DNA of 64,000 nt from Oegoconia quadripuncta (GCA_949316235.1 OX438743.1:18907771-18971770), one strand, 5' to 3'. Positions 1 through 9,840 are shown, counted from the first letter of the stretch. A program made the numbers and translations. The notes: a model not told the origin generated them from the letters alone.

Positions 1-141
1 ATTTAAGTCTTGCTCGTATTGTGTAGTGTCGCAATGCGACGGCCATTGACGAGTAAATTGAGTAAAGAGTGTGAAGTAATTCGGTTTGAGCAGTACATCA
101 GCGAACATACAATTACCTATATGGTGAATACCAATACTTAC

Positions 142-288
142 GCCAGATGGTTCTCTCCCCGTTGAAAATCAAATAATCATCAGTGGGACTCGCTATGCCC
201 TCGTCCAGGGCGAATCCCACGTTTAGACTTTTGAACTGATCCGTTTTCACAAACTCGCCCATGCCTTGGCCACCGCCTATTTCTTCGT
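142..288 (-). CDS. ACY1: Aminoacylase-1, coding exon 4 (catalytic Glu, LDEG); gene continues past position 1
   Basis: Seen: acceptor TTTCTTTGCAG before 288 and strong donor C|GTAAGT after 142. The exon completes Asp143 and encodes residues 144-191 with EEIGGGQGMGEF and GFALDEGIASPTDDY. Glu144 is the expected general base, with Glu145 and Glu172 as zinc ligands. It ends at ERTIW plus one base. The lid/dimerisation domain and last catalytic-site His of this roughly 400-residue enzyme are not in the window. I see no further exon in 1-141. Confidence 0.95.
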
Positions 289-875
289 CTGCAAAGAAAA
301 TTCCGTTCAAGCTTTGAAATTTTACGCCAAAAGTCCATTGATAATACAAACGCAGAATCTGCTTTGCCCAAAGGAAAACTTTTGTACTCAAATTTTAAGC
401 GAGCAAGTAAAGCATCTAAATAAGTTCGGTGTTTTTTGAAGAAGTGGTTGTGGGGCTTAAGTGTATTAAATTATCTAGTTACAGTTTGTAGTAGTTTATG
501 TTCTTTAATCTTTACATATACAGGCTGTGGTTTTAAACAGTCTCCAAATTGAAGGAGGGGATTGTATTGCTGTAAGTGATTATAAATCAATTAAAAAAAG
601 TATACCTTAAAAAAATTAAAATATCGAATTTATTTTGAAGCATCTATTTTTTTGCGTATACTAAGGTATCGGCAAGTTCAAATTCCCACGCTGCCGCCAC
701 ACGCCGCCTAGCCAGCACCGACAAAGGGACCGGCTTCTTTGTCGGCATCTACGGCCGCACGCGCCGCGCGGGTATGCAAGCGACTTCGCTAAACTCCGGT
801 TAGTCTGCCCGCTGCCGCCACCGCGAAAGCACAAGCACACGTGGTACGACTTTCGTAAATTTTGCTTAAAATAAA

Positions 876-1942
876 ATGTCGCGTTACTCTAACAGAGATT
901 ACTTGGAGATGGTGCGGATGTATGCCCTCGCTGGTGACAGCTTGAGTGCAGCAGTACGCATGTACGCGGAGAGGTACCCGGATCGTCCGACGCCGTCACG
1001 GGAAACAATGCTGGCTGCTACACAACGCCTGCTCGACTACGGGCAGTTTGCAGTTCCAGCGCATGCTAGTGGGCGTGGCAACGTGGGCCTGCCCGTCGAC
1101 GTACAAGAGCAGATCTTTTTGAGGATGAGCCCCGCGCCAGTACACGTGAAGCTGGTCGTCGCTTCGGCCTGGATCATACCATAGTTTGGCGCCTATTGAA
1201 GAAGAACCAGCAGCACCTGTTCCATTTTCGGCGAGTTCAGGATTTGCTGCCCACTGATAACGTCGGCCGAGTCGAGTTTTGTAGATGGCTCCTCGAACAT
1301 CAACATGTGAACATTTTGTGGACCGACGAGGCGCTATTCACGCGGGTTGGCGTTTACAACGTGCATAATGAACACTGGTGGGCGCACAGGGAGCACAACC
1401 CTCATGTGACCAAAAACGACTCGTTCCAAACTCGTTTTAGTTTGAACGTATGGGCTGGTATTATCGGCACCCATTTATTAGGACCTTATTTTATAGAAGG
1501 TCGTCTCACCAGCCTTACCTACCTGGATCTGCTGCATCAGGTTGTCGATGAGATGCTGATGGATATCCCATTGGCACTCCACAGAGACTTGTACTACCAG
1601 CAGGACGGTGCACCACCACATTACGGTAACATTGTGCGCAACTACCTGAATGATACGTTTGGAGCACAGTGGGTGGGACGTGGTGGTCCAGTGTCTTGGC
1701 CTCCTCGGTCTCCGGACCTTACACCTTTAGACTTTTATTTATGGGGTGATGTGAAAACACTAGTGTACAACGAGGAAATTACCAGTGTAGTGCAATTGCG
1801 TTCGCGAGTCGTGTCTGCCTTTGTAACGGTTAACGAAAACGTTTACGTTTTACGAAAATTAAAAGAAAACTCTAGGCGACGTGCTGAACTGTGTATTGCT
1901 CGTGGAGGCGCACATTTTGAGCAGTTGTTACGAGTAACATAA
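876..1942 (+). pseudogene. Tc1/mariner-type transposase with DUF4817-like N-terminus, one frameshift
   Basis: Seen: 876-1184 encodes an N-terminal HTH-like region (SRYSNRDYLEMVRMYALAGD) resembling DUF4817. The frame is lost near the T run at 1117-1121. The continuing frame reads FEDEPRASTREAGRRFGLDH, then runs open to the stop at 1940-1942. The catalytic motifs are WTDEALF, YYQQDGAPPH and RSPDLTPLDFYLWG. Counting from the Asp of QQDG to the Asp of TPLD gives 41 intervening residues, a DD41D-type spacing. Total about 355 residues, full length for the family. Only the one lesion is visible, so a lost T or a sequencing error in the homopolymer could explain it. As written, it cannot make intact transposase. 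Confidence 0.88.
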
Positions 1943-2127
1943 GTCACATTACGTAAGTACCTACAACCTTAAATTTTATTTCGAACACCTCAACCTCTAA
2001 ATGTCTTTATGTCGGTACGCTACACGTACCAATAAAAAAAATCTAATCAACATTACTTGGCTTCAACACTATTGGTAATTTGGGAGAGAAGGAAACTACG
2101 CAATGGGTATACATACATACATAAAGT

Positions 2128-2400
2128 CACGACCTCTATCCCAAATGGGGTGGTCAGAGACATCCCAAACGAAGCGTTTGGGTGTTCCAAACATTAAAAG
2201 ATTAATGCTTGAAACAACATCCATGTTTCACCCTAGGAATCACAGATATGCACACGTGACAGGGGGTGAGCCCATCGCCGTTAAAACCTGCAAGTCTATG
2301 GATGTTTTTATGGAAAGTCCCTTAGTCGCCTTTTAAGACATCCACGGGAAGAGATGGATTGGTGCTATTTTTTTTATGTGCCGACACCACACAGCACTAG
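2128..2400 (+). repeat. Repeat family E copy inside the 519-2618 transposon
   Basis: Opens with CCTCTATCCCAAATGGGGTG, carries GGGGGTGAGCCCATCGCCG and ends near GACACCACACAGCAC. It shares these blocks with 4095-4290 and 62228-62370. It sits between the transposase poly(A) signal and the right TIR, so it probably inserted into the transposon or was captured by it. Confidence 0.65.
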
Positions 2401-2757
2401 ACGATCGAAATGTTTATGTTCGTTGACTTTATTGTATCGGTCGTTCGTCGACCCTCTGGGCTAGTATACGCAAATTTTGGTATAAAGCATAAAACCTTAC
2501 AAGATGAATAGGGCACTGACCATGTTGTTAATTTGTTATTTAATAGTTTTAAGCACATTTATACTATTTGTTGTAGACTTTCGTATAATATGGAGACTGT
2601 TTAAAACCACAGCCTGTATAACAATTACCAACTATTAAAATACACCGTATTGCTACTATTAGTGCAGGCCTGCTCTACTGGTTGCATGGAAGAGATCGCT
2701 GTAAGCGATAAGGCCGCATTTTTGTGTGATTAATGATATACGCAATATATCATGGGA

Positions 2758-3059
2758 CAGGTTTCGGTCAGGTCAGGTTTGGGTCAGGTTCGGGTCAGGT
2801 TTGGGTCAGGTTTGGGTCAGGTTTGAGTCAGGTTTGGGTCAGGTTTGGATCAGGTTTGGGTCAGGTTTGGGTCAGGTTTGGGTCAGGTTTGGGTCAGGTT
2901 TGGGTCAGGTTTGAGTCAGATTTGGGTCAGGTTTGGGTCGGGTTTGGGTCAGGTTTGGGTCAGGTTTGGGTCAGGTTTGGGTCAGGTTTGGGTCAGGTTT
3001 GGGTCAGGTTTGGGTTAGGTTTGGGTCAGGTTTGGGTTAGGTTTGGGTTAGGTTTAGGC
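2758..3059 (+). repeat. 11-bp minisatellite, unit GGGTCAGGTTT, about 27 copies
   Basis: Near-perfect tandem 11-mers run through 302 bp; variants include GAGTCAG, GGATCAG and, toward the 3' end, GGGTTAGG. Because 11 is not a multiple of three, any frame cycles through an 11-residue pattern, which creates long open frames without being a gene. The array lies in ACY1 intron 3 between the transposon and a retroposon-like tail. The last units drift to TTAGGTTTGGG, superficially close to the insect telomere unit TTAGG. Confidence 0.97.
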
Positions 3060-3437
3060 TTAATCTTTGTGTAGTTTTTGTTAATTGTACAATAAATAGT
3101 ATTTGATTGATTGATTTCAGTGGCACATATTCACACATTATCATAGGTAAAGCAGACTTCGTTTAAGAATGAAGATCCTAGCAATACGTGACGCTAGAAT
3201 GGTCACTTAAAATATTGAATGAATATTAAACTACGGTGGCACTTTGGACACTATTTCAGTACACTTTTTAGGCCTTGTCATAATAGCTGAATTCCACTGT
3301 GTGAATCACGCAAGTCAAATACCGTGACGATTAATATACTTCAGCAGGACCAATAAGAACTCACCACATGACCACCAGAAGACCAGAGTCTTGCTTGCTG
3401 CTACAACTAACTACTTACGTTCTAGTTTCATACCGAC

Positions 3438-3606
3438 CTGGCACGAATGACAGATGCAAAGTCCTCTTCAATCGTATACCCTGGTTCTTCAATCTCCTCA
3501 CAGCTTCGATGTACTGAATCCCGACCGATTTCATATCCTGGATTCCACGTGCGTAGATCACGCCGTCCTCCAAGTGAGCGTCGAAAGGTGGATGCTTCCA
3601 ACTTTT
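3438..3606 (-). CDS. ACY1: Aminoacylase-1, coding exon 3 (bridging Asp motif)
   Basis: Seen: the acceptor AATAG precedes 3606 and the frame is phase 0. It encodes residues 87-142, from [15 protein letters not shown] through [16 protein letters not shown] to TLHLSFVP. Asp110 in ARGIQDMK is the expected zinc-bridging residue. The exon ends with one G that makes an Asp codon with exon 4; the donor GTCGGT is weak but gives the only phase that rebuilds the family motif VPDEE. Alternative acceptor AAAAG at 3602 would break phase and is rejected. Confidence 0.94.
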
Positions 3607-4094
3607 CTATTATGAAATAGATTTCTATTATGAAAAACATAGAGCGAATGTAGGAGATCAAGCAATAATGCCATTGTTATGTTCTGCAGGCTTGTCATGT
3701 AAAATTACCAGATTTTTTCGCAATTATTTTTATTTAAGGCGAAGCCAGTTTACGAAATCTGACTAAAAGATGAATCTTTGAGCTTCCAGTGTGAAAAAAG
3801 GTTGTTGAATTCTACTACACAAAAGTTATTATAGAATAAAAAAGAAACAAAGAAACACAATAACCGAAAAGAATATTGAAAAATGGCTTGGTTATTCTGT
3901 AAAAAAAACCTAAATATGACCATTAAAACTAAACTTCTTTGTGTAAAATGATAGCTTTTTTATTGTTGTAACACAATAACCGGTTACATCTTTAATAAAT
4001 GGTCCAGTGTTCCAAAAATAAATTAAAATATACTAAAGAGTAATGTTTTCGTTCGTGAACCTATCGATGCGACAATTGGTAAACTGGATTTCGT

Positions 4095-4290
4095 CTAAGT
4101 GCTGTGTGGTTTCAGCACGTAAAAGAATAGAACCAACACATCTCTTCCCGTGGGCGTCGTAAAAGGCGACTATGAAACTCTCCACCAAAAAATCATAACC
4201 ATTCCCCGTAGTCGGGTAAAAACATCCATAGATTCGTAAGTTTTAAAAGCGATGGGCTCACCCCCTGTCACGTGGGCATTTCCGTATTTA
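4095..4290 (-). repeat. Repeat family E copy (retroposon-like)
   Basis: Contains CTCTTCCCGTGGGCGTCGTA, AAAGGCGACTA and GATGGGCTCACCCCCTGTCA, the reverse-complement counterpart of 2230-2400. Related copies lie at 24415-24480, 37078-37160 and 62228-62370. This cassette is common in lepidopteran DNA and looks like the end of a retroposon. It has no intact coding potential. Confidence 0.7.
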
Positions 4291-4529
4291 TCGAAACGTA
4301 AAATGTGGATGTTATTACAAGCATTAATTATTTTCGAACTACCAAACGCTACTATCTGGAATGTTTCTGCCTGAGCTGGTTATTTGAGATAAGGGACGTT
4401 ATATGTATATTAGGGATGTTACGGAGCTTCGACTCCGGTTCCGATAAGTCGGAACTTCCGATTGATATTATACCTCCGATTCCGACTTTTAAATCAGAAG
4501 TTGAAGAGCGGGGAGGCGATAGTGGGAAT

Positions 4530-4890
4530 ATCTGTCGTCTTCACCAAGCTCAGTAGCAAGCAAAAAACCACTTTAGATCTCGTAGATTCTACTGTATTTT
4601 TGGGCATTACTTTAGACGCCAAAATGCAATGGGGTCCTCATATACATAAACTGGCGAAAAGGCTGAGCACTGAGCGTACGCAGTCATAAAAATTCGACAA
4701 ATATCAAACGTAAATACTGCTAGATTAGTATATTTTAGTTATTTCCACAGCTTGATGTCTTACGGTATCTTACTGTGGGGAAGTGTCACGGATATAAATA
4801 CAATCTTTGTTTTACAAAAACGAGCCGTTCGCGCAGTTTATCAATTGAGACCTGCAGTGTCACTTAGAGATCGGTTTAAAGTGTAAAAAG
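4530..4890 (+). pseudogene. Non-LTR retrotransposon reverse transcriptase C-terminal relic
   Basis: Seen: the frame ending at 4689 contains VDSTVFLGITLDAKMQWGPH followed by IHKLAKRL. After a frameshift near 4670 the next frame reads NVNTARLVYFSYFHSLMSYG and then ILLWGSVTDINTIFVLQKRA, ending at RPAVSLRDRFKV and a stop. This is the thumb/C-terminal part of a CR1/jockey-like RT. A homologous minus-strand piece lies at 52440-52630. The copy is 5'-truncated and broken, within ACY1 intron 2. Confidence 0.85.
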
Positions 4891-4917
4891 TCTTTAAAAA
4901 TAACGACAATACAATAC

Positions 4918-5087
4918 CTCGAAAACTGGTACGACATCCATGTGTGAGTTGAGTAGTATACTGGACTGGGTCGCCTCTGAGCCCTGCCAAGTCATCACCA
5001 AGATTGGCTTCTTGGGTACTGGCTCGAACACCTGCACTGGTAGGCCAAGCTCAGCAGCTTGTTCGCGTAGAAACTTGAGGCATTCAT
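4918..5087 (-). CDS. ACY1: Aminoacylase-1, coding exon 2 (zinc-binding His/Asp motif)
   Basis: Seen: the acceptor TTGTTTCACAG lies before 5087 and the donor GAG|GTATTG after 4918. The 170 nt complete the split Asp30 and add residues 31-86. They contain SILLNSHMDVVPVFE, the M20 signature; His78 would bind zinc and Asp80 would support catalysis, matching His80/Asp82 of the human enzyme by my recollection. The N-terminal NYDECLKFLREQA joins smoothly to exon 1. A 3' relic of a non-LTR retrotransposon ends about 30 bp beyond the donor on the opposite strand, yet both splice sites look intact. Confidence 0.95.
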
Positions 5088-5924
5088 CTGTGAAACAATC
5101 AATGTCATTATCCAAGGATCATCGCGCCAGATATTGCATGCACGAATAGCGAATACGACTGTACCATGAGAGCTTCAGATCTGTCCATAGATTACGTAAA
5201 TTCATCGGTATCGTCATCGATTACGTTGACCAATCAGAAACTGTCAAATTACCGAGCCAGCGATGAGCCAACCAATCACATGTCACAATGTAACCGATGA
5301 CGACAACGATCAAATTATGTAATAGAACCCCAGATACCAACCTATATTTCTATAGTTCCTGAACAGCTTATTTACTCTTCGAGTTTCTTTTTTTATTATT
5401 ACAAGCATTTATTTATGTTTGTAAGTAACTATGTCAAAATTAGATCCGTTTCCTGTTTACATACGGAGCTGAAATTTTTCACACACGTCCACGATTTTGC
5501 ATCGCGCTATTTTACAACGGTTTTTGGTTTTGGTTTACCTTTAGTTTAGCTTATGTAAAATATGGTATCGTGCTTTTTTGTATCGTTGACGTTACCAAAG
5601 TAAAAGCAAACCCAAAATATTTAGAGCTAACTACTAAAACTAATTACCGTTCAAATGATTAGCGCGATACGAAATGTGTGTGTGAAACTTAGCGCAATAG
5701 GCCCCCAGTTCTGATGACAATACATTTATATGATAGACATGAACTGATGCTGCAGCCAGGATCGTCTCCTCGCGAGAAGATCTTCTTAACGGCTAATAGC
5801 ATAGCACGGATACGAAATTTTGCATACACGGTGAGAGTAGAATAATTTTTTAAAAGTATTTTTAATGAAGAACACATTATTTTAATAGCGGGGTTCTTTT
5901 TATGCAGGTTGCTAAAAGTGTTTA

Positions 5925-6677
5925 TACGTAGGTCACACTAAAAGTTTTGCGTAACTTAAAAAAACAACATGTTATAACCAAAATATTATATGTTTATTGC
6001 TTTTCAAAATACTCTCCTTTACATTTTAAACATTTTTTCATGCGATCGAACTATTTTTTTAAACAGGAGGACCACAGATCTGAAGGCATGTTTTCTATGT
6101 GCTGATTAAACGCTATCACTGCCTCTTCGGAGTTGGTAAAAGTGACGACAACAAAATTTCCGAACTTTTAATTCTTCGTGTAAAATTTTCTGTATTTGGC
6201 TCATACCAATCCCCAATAGTCCTCGAATTGTCTCATAGGTAATCCGCGGGTTTTCTTCAATTAGCCGCTTCACAGTAGCCACATTATTTTCGTTGACCGC
6301 AGTTGAAGGTCGCCCTTCACGAAATTCGTCATGTAACGAAACCCGGCCTCTCTCAAATTCAGCAAACCATCGCCTCACGGTGCTCAAACAAGGTGCTTCT
6401 CTCCCAAAACCATTTTGAAGACGAGCGGCACAGTCTTGCGGAGAGAGAGAGAACTTTTAAAATCTTAAAAAATCATCGCTCTAAAATCTTTTCGACTTAA
6501 TTCCATTTTCGTTGCGTATGTAGAACTTTGATGTGTGATAAAAAACAATTGACAAATGATTTCCCGCCATTTTTTTTTATTACTAAGCAGGTTATAAGTC
6601 GTTTCAAAAAATATAACATTCGAAATTCAAATAGTTCCGATTAGCTAAAGTGCAAAACTTTTAGGGCGCCCCATGTA
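5925..6677 (-). mobile_element. Internally deleted mariner element
   Basis: Ends 5925-5950 and 6652-6677 are imperfect inverted repeats sharing CTAAAAGTTTTGC plus much of the outer 13 bp, beginning TAC. About 753 bp against the ~1.3 kb of a complete mariner. It lies in ACY1 intron 1 and carries the fused transposase remnant at 5994-6506. Confidence 0.85.
5994..6506 (-). pseudogene. mariner transposase remnant: N-terminal HTH fused to C-terminal tail
   Basis: Seen on the minus strand: start MELSRKDFRAMIFYDF at 6506, then (after a small frame disturbance in the CT-rich stretch near 6440) SPQDCAARLQNGFG and LSTVRRWFAEFERGRVSLHD, then GIGMSQIQKILHEELKVRKF. It jumps near 6150 directly into NSEEAVIAFNQHIENMPSDL and finishes KCKGEYFEKQ. 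These are the paired HTH domain and the extreme C-terminus of mariner transposase. The whole DD34D catalytic core is missing and the tail has an in-frame stop. It cannot be active. Confidence 0.9.
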
Positions 6678-6996
6678 GTCCGATAGCTTCCAACAAAGCG
6701 GCAAAACATTGAGAAAATATTTCCTTACTTTACTAATGTGGGTTAGATATGTATACTAGACTTCGTCACTTTACAATAGGTGACGTAGTGGTCAAACGCG
6801 TAATCAGGCAATCATAAAACAAAGACAGAAGAAATGCTTATTCGTCATTCAGAAGCATATTAACCACTAAATACCCATAGTATAATATAACTGCTTACCT
6901 CAGATTCATTGTTATTTTATTTTACGCCAAAGAATTAGGGACTCGTTCCAAGGAAATTACCTATCCCAAATGCTGTAATAAATAATATATACTGAC

Positions 6997-7084
6997 CGTA
7001 GTTAATGTTGGGATGAACGCTGCGGATTCTGAGGTAATTCCTCAGATTGGCCACTGCGGGGTCGTTTGCGGTATCGGTCGACAT
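6997..7084 (-). CDS. ACY1: Aminoacylase-1, coding exon 1 (N-terminus)
   Basis: Seen: on the minus strand an ATG at 7084-7082 in AAA-ATG context opens residues 1-29, including the stretch NLRNYLRIRSVHPNINY, typical of the start of insect aminoacylase-1. A donor GTCAGT follows at 6996, leaving one base (G) for a split Asp codon completed by exon 2. Known: the enzyme is a cytosolic zinc-dependent M20 peptidase that deacetylates N-acyl-L-amino acids. The open frame extends upstream to 7162, but those residues do not look like the family, so I chose the inner Met. The 5' UTR and promoter should lie above 7084, but I see no clear motif. Confidence 0.87.
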
Positions 7085-7700
7085 TTTAGCAAGCACTATT
7101 ACGAACGGCACAATGATACGATGCGTCGTGCAATAAAACAAGCCAATCAGTTGGCATTGCAATACTTATATCTATGTTATTCCCGCAACCGCAATTTTGG
7201 TTGGCTCCGTGTGAAAGAGGAGAGCGGGCAAAAATGAGTAGGTGGCGATACTCCATACATAGCTAATTTTAAATATAATGTCCTAATGGAAAACAGAAAA
7301 TTGGAATTCCAAAGCGTTACCTGTATTGGAACTACCTATGCACTTCTCTTTTTCCTTTTGTCACATCATTATCATTCATTTAACTTGTTATCATAATTAC
7401 TACTCAACACTAGCTGTATCAACAACCGACACTTTTCACTCACGATTGACCAAAAATGTACACGCAGACGGGAACATGCGCGTACTTTTATGCACTCGTA
7501 CTTGTAGGGGTTGTAACTGAAAACCAGTGTTTCGCTCTTTGAGTGATGTGCCACACTGAGTTATAACCCATTTGTGCTAATGCGGCACACACTCGCTCTT
7601 TGTACTTTCTATTCTTTACTTTTATTTGTATGTATATTTCTTTGTAATTTAAAAATTGTGTAGTTGTGTGGACGCAGTGGCGTAAATAAATGCTTTATCT
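7085..7700. other. Upstream region of ACY1 and adjoining intergenic DNA
   Basis: The presumed 5' UTR and promoter of ACY1 lie here, but I see no convincing TATA, initiator or CpG-rich core. A short TCTA microsatellite is at 7696-7711. No other gene is supported. Confidence 0.4.
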
Positions 7701-7784
7701 ATCTATCTATCTAATGTAAAAGATAACCTGCAATTTGAGTGCTGTAGCGGTACTTTTCGCCGAAAGATTCGATGTTATTTTTTT

Positions 7785-7990
7785 TTTATATTTCGGACAC
7801 TTACACCAATCATCTAGTCCCAAACTAAGCAAAGCTTGTGCTATGGATACTAGATAACGGATAAACATACATAAATATTTATATAAACATCCAAGACTCG
7901 GAAATAAATGTTCGTATTCATCACACAAACATTTACCCCTCGCGGGATTCGAACCCGCAACCGTTGGTTTGCTTGATAGGGTCACATAGG
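7785..7990 (-). mobile_element. tRNA-derived SINE family A, copy 1
   Basis: The minus-strand head keeps a B box in GCGGGTTCGAATCCCGC and the body TGGATGTTTATATAAATATT down to the 3' motif TTGGTGTAAGTGTCCGAAAT. The tRNA-like first part is interrupted after GGGTCA. It sits head to head with copy 2, so the locus can fold into a long hairpin. Confidence 0.85.
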
Positions 7991-8002
7991 ATTTTTATTA
8001 TT

Positions 8003-8232
8003 GACGACCGATTGGTGTAGTGGATAGTGACCCTGTCAGCGAAACCAACAGTTGCGAGTGCGAATCCCGCGAGGTGGTAAAAGTTTGTGTGATGAATACG
8101 AGCATTTATTCCCGAGTCATGGATGTTTATATAAGTATTTATGTATGTTTATCCGTTATCTAGTATCCATAGTACAAGCGTTGCTTAGTTTGTGACTAGA
8201 TGATTGGTGTAAGTGTCCGAAACATTTATATA
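8003..8232 (+). mobile_element. tRNA-derived SINE family A, copy 2
   Basis: Starts GACGACCGATTGGTGTAGTG (A-box region), then a mutated B box, then the family body to GTAAGTGTCCGAAAC. About 230 bp; an almost complete copy in the opposite orientation to 7785-7990. Confidence 0.88.
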
Positions 8233-8870
8233 TTATTATTATTTTTATTAAAAAAATGTTATTTGGAATACTTGCTTATTAATTTATTTTTTAGTTATAA
8301 TATTTATGCTTTAGTTATAAGTTACTGATAGACATATACTGTATTTTTTTTTTTTATTTTTTTTTTTTTATAAATTTAAATATTAATTGAATCTAGTAGG
8401 CCAGCTGGTTACAAAAATTTGTCGTTTTATTAATATAGTTCAGTGTTAATATAGTCGTATCCTTGAATAAAACGAGGAGTCATGCTTATCTTAGTTTATA
8501 ATATTCTAATTACAATATCCGTGTATCTTACACATTCGAAACAAAGTGACAAGTTTATTTAAAACTCATCTTTTTTTATTAAAATATTTAATGTGTCCAG
8601 GTTCACTTCAGCCCGCTCTACTCGTACACACAATTTTATCGGTACATAAGTACCTACCTAGATTCACCGACACTATTGTGAAATTTTGATAATAAAACAG
8701 GACAAATAAATAAACAAATTGTGGATACGATAATAAAAACAAAACTAATTTAAATTAATAAATAGATGACATAACAGCATTCTAAAAATGATCGCTGCTA
8801 GATTGGAATGCCCCTTCCAGAGATGCTGGGTGGAGACAGTCACAGGTCTAAAATATAAATAAACGTTCTT
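8233..8870. other. AT-rich intergenic stretch
   Basis: Includes T-runs at 8345-8371. I see no ORF, RNA or element ends. Confidence 0.4.
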
Positions 8871-8875
8871 ATAAG

Positions 8876-8985
8876 CAAATTAAACTAACAATATACTAAC
8901 CTATATACCTAAGCATGATTATATACACTAACAAAAATATGGAATAAGTCTGAAATAAAGTTTCATTTAATTTTATAACCAATTA
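8876..8985 (+). repeat. Shared retroposon 3' segment (also at 14487-14600)
   Basis: Both loci share AAACTAACAATATACTAACC, a diverged middle, then TCTGAAATAAAGTTT with an AATAAA signal and an ATTTAATTT-rich end. At 14487 the segment lies inside the hAT element, so it is either a separate insertion or a common 3' end. Confidence 0.75.
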
Positions 8986-8999
8986 CCACTAGTTGTGGC

Positions 9000-9840
9000 G
9001 GAATTCTGGGCGGATCAAATATGATTGGACGCATTGACTGGAAGAAGAAGATCATTGGGTCTCAATCCGCATTGGGCCAGCATGGTGGACTATTGCCCAT
9101 ACTGATCATTATACGAGGGAAAGCAGTGGGATCCCTGCAGTGGGTTGTTTACGGGCCGAGAGATGACTGGGTCTCACAAGAAATATAGAGGGCGATGCTA
9201 GATGTTTCGCTACGAGATCGAATCCCGGAATAAGGACATCTGTAGAAAACGGACATCACCGTTTAGTCCAGCGGATTGGTAATTTGAAGAGGCAGATCCC
9301 GCCTCCACACTCCTCCCACTGTAACTCCTGTAAGCCAGGATCAACAGTGGTACTCGACACGGCGCCTGCTGAAGGTAGACAGTGCCGTACGTGATTCTAT
9401 TGCTACCTTGGACCCCAGACTAATTAAAGAAAAGAATAGGGTGTGTAAGTAGGAAAAGAACATGAAGAGGCAGTGGCACAAGCCATGTTAATGTGCCCAT
9501 TGGGCTATTGGGATGTTTTAAGAGTGGAAACCACGCTTCTGCAAGCGCAGCGAACCTCCACCCTTTTAGGTAGGATGTCTAGGCCCAGCACCTCGGGACA
9601 CCGGGGTCTCTTCCAGAAGTCGTCGGCAACATGGTCTGCTAGGTTTTTTAGAGGAACTGGGTTGGCAAGAGTAGTGTCAACAACCCACCACGCAAAATAG
9701 GCACAAACAGCGTCGGGTTGCGGAAATCTAGCCCGCTAAAAGCTATAACTTATAGAAAGGTGGATAAATTACCTGATGAAGGTCGCAGAGAGTCGCTTGA
9801 AGTAAGCCACTTCCAAGAAACCTATGGGGTGCCTAAGTAC
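9000..9840 (+). repeat. Scrambled RTE-like retroposon remnants
   Basis: Pieces in order: the 3' UTR-type block ATCCGCATTGGGCCAGCATG near 9064; an RT C-terminal fragment equivalent to MLDVSLRDRI near 9200; a block at 9290-9460 repeated at 18205-18385; and near 9755-9825 the RTE C-terminal equivalent RWINYLMKVAESRL. The order and frames are broken, so this is a decayed or nested composite. Confidence 0.65.

Larger units (their letters stand above)
519..2618 (+). mobile_element. Tc1/mariner-superfamily transposon with perfect 30-bp terminal repeats
   Basis: Seen: positions 517-546 and 2591-2620 are perfect inverted complements, starting TATACAGGCTGTGG. Read as a TA duplication (517-518 and 2619-2620) flanking TIRs that begin TACAGGCTG, the element is 2,100 bp. 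Inside are a GC-rich leader (about 670-875), a one-gene transposase (876-1942), an AATAAA at 2031 and a copy of repeat family E (about 2128-2400) that probably inserted later. Known: TA duplications and a single DDE/D transposase define the IS630-Tc1-mariner superfamily. Perfect TIRs suggest fairly recent insertion. Confidence 0.92.
289..3437 (-). other. ACY1 intron 3, with a DNA transposon and a minisatellite
   Basis: 3,149-bp intron between exons 3 and 4. It holds a complete-ended Tc1/mariner-type element (519-2618), an 11-bp minisatellite (2758-3059) and a (TTGA)n-type retroposon tail near 3079-3117. The transposase lies on the strand opposite to the host gene. Outside these features (289-518, 2620-2757, 3118-3437) I see only AT-rich sequence. 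Confidence 0.85.

Noticed and set aside
2103..2336. 77-residue open frame after the transposase
   Set aside because: Lies across repeat family E and shows no protein family; non-coding repeat text.
3059..3060. Internal telomere at the end of the 11-bp array
   Set aside because: Only a few TTAGG-like units within an 11-bp periodicity; not a true (TTAGG)n tract.
2726..3074. Two overlapping open frames with GQVWVRF-type repeats
   Set aside because: They are produced by the 11-bp minisatellite; no start context, domain or splice sites.
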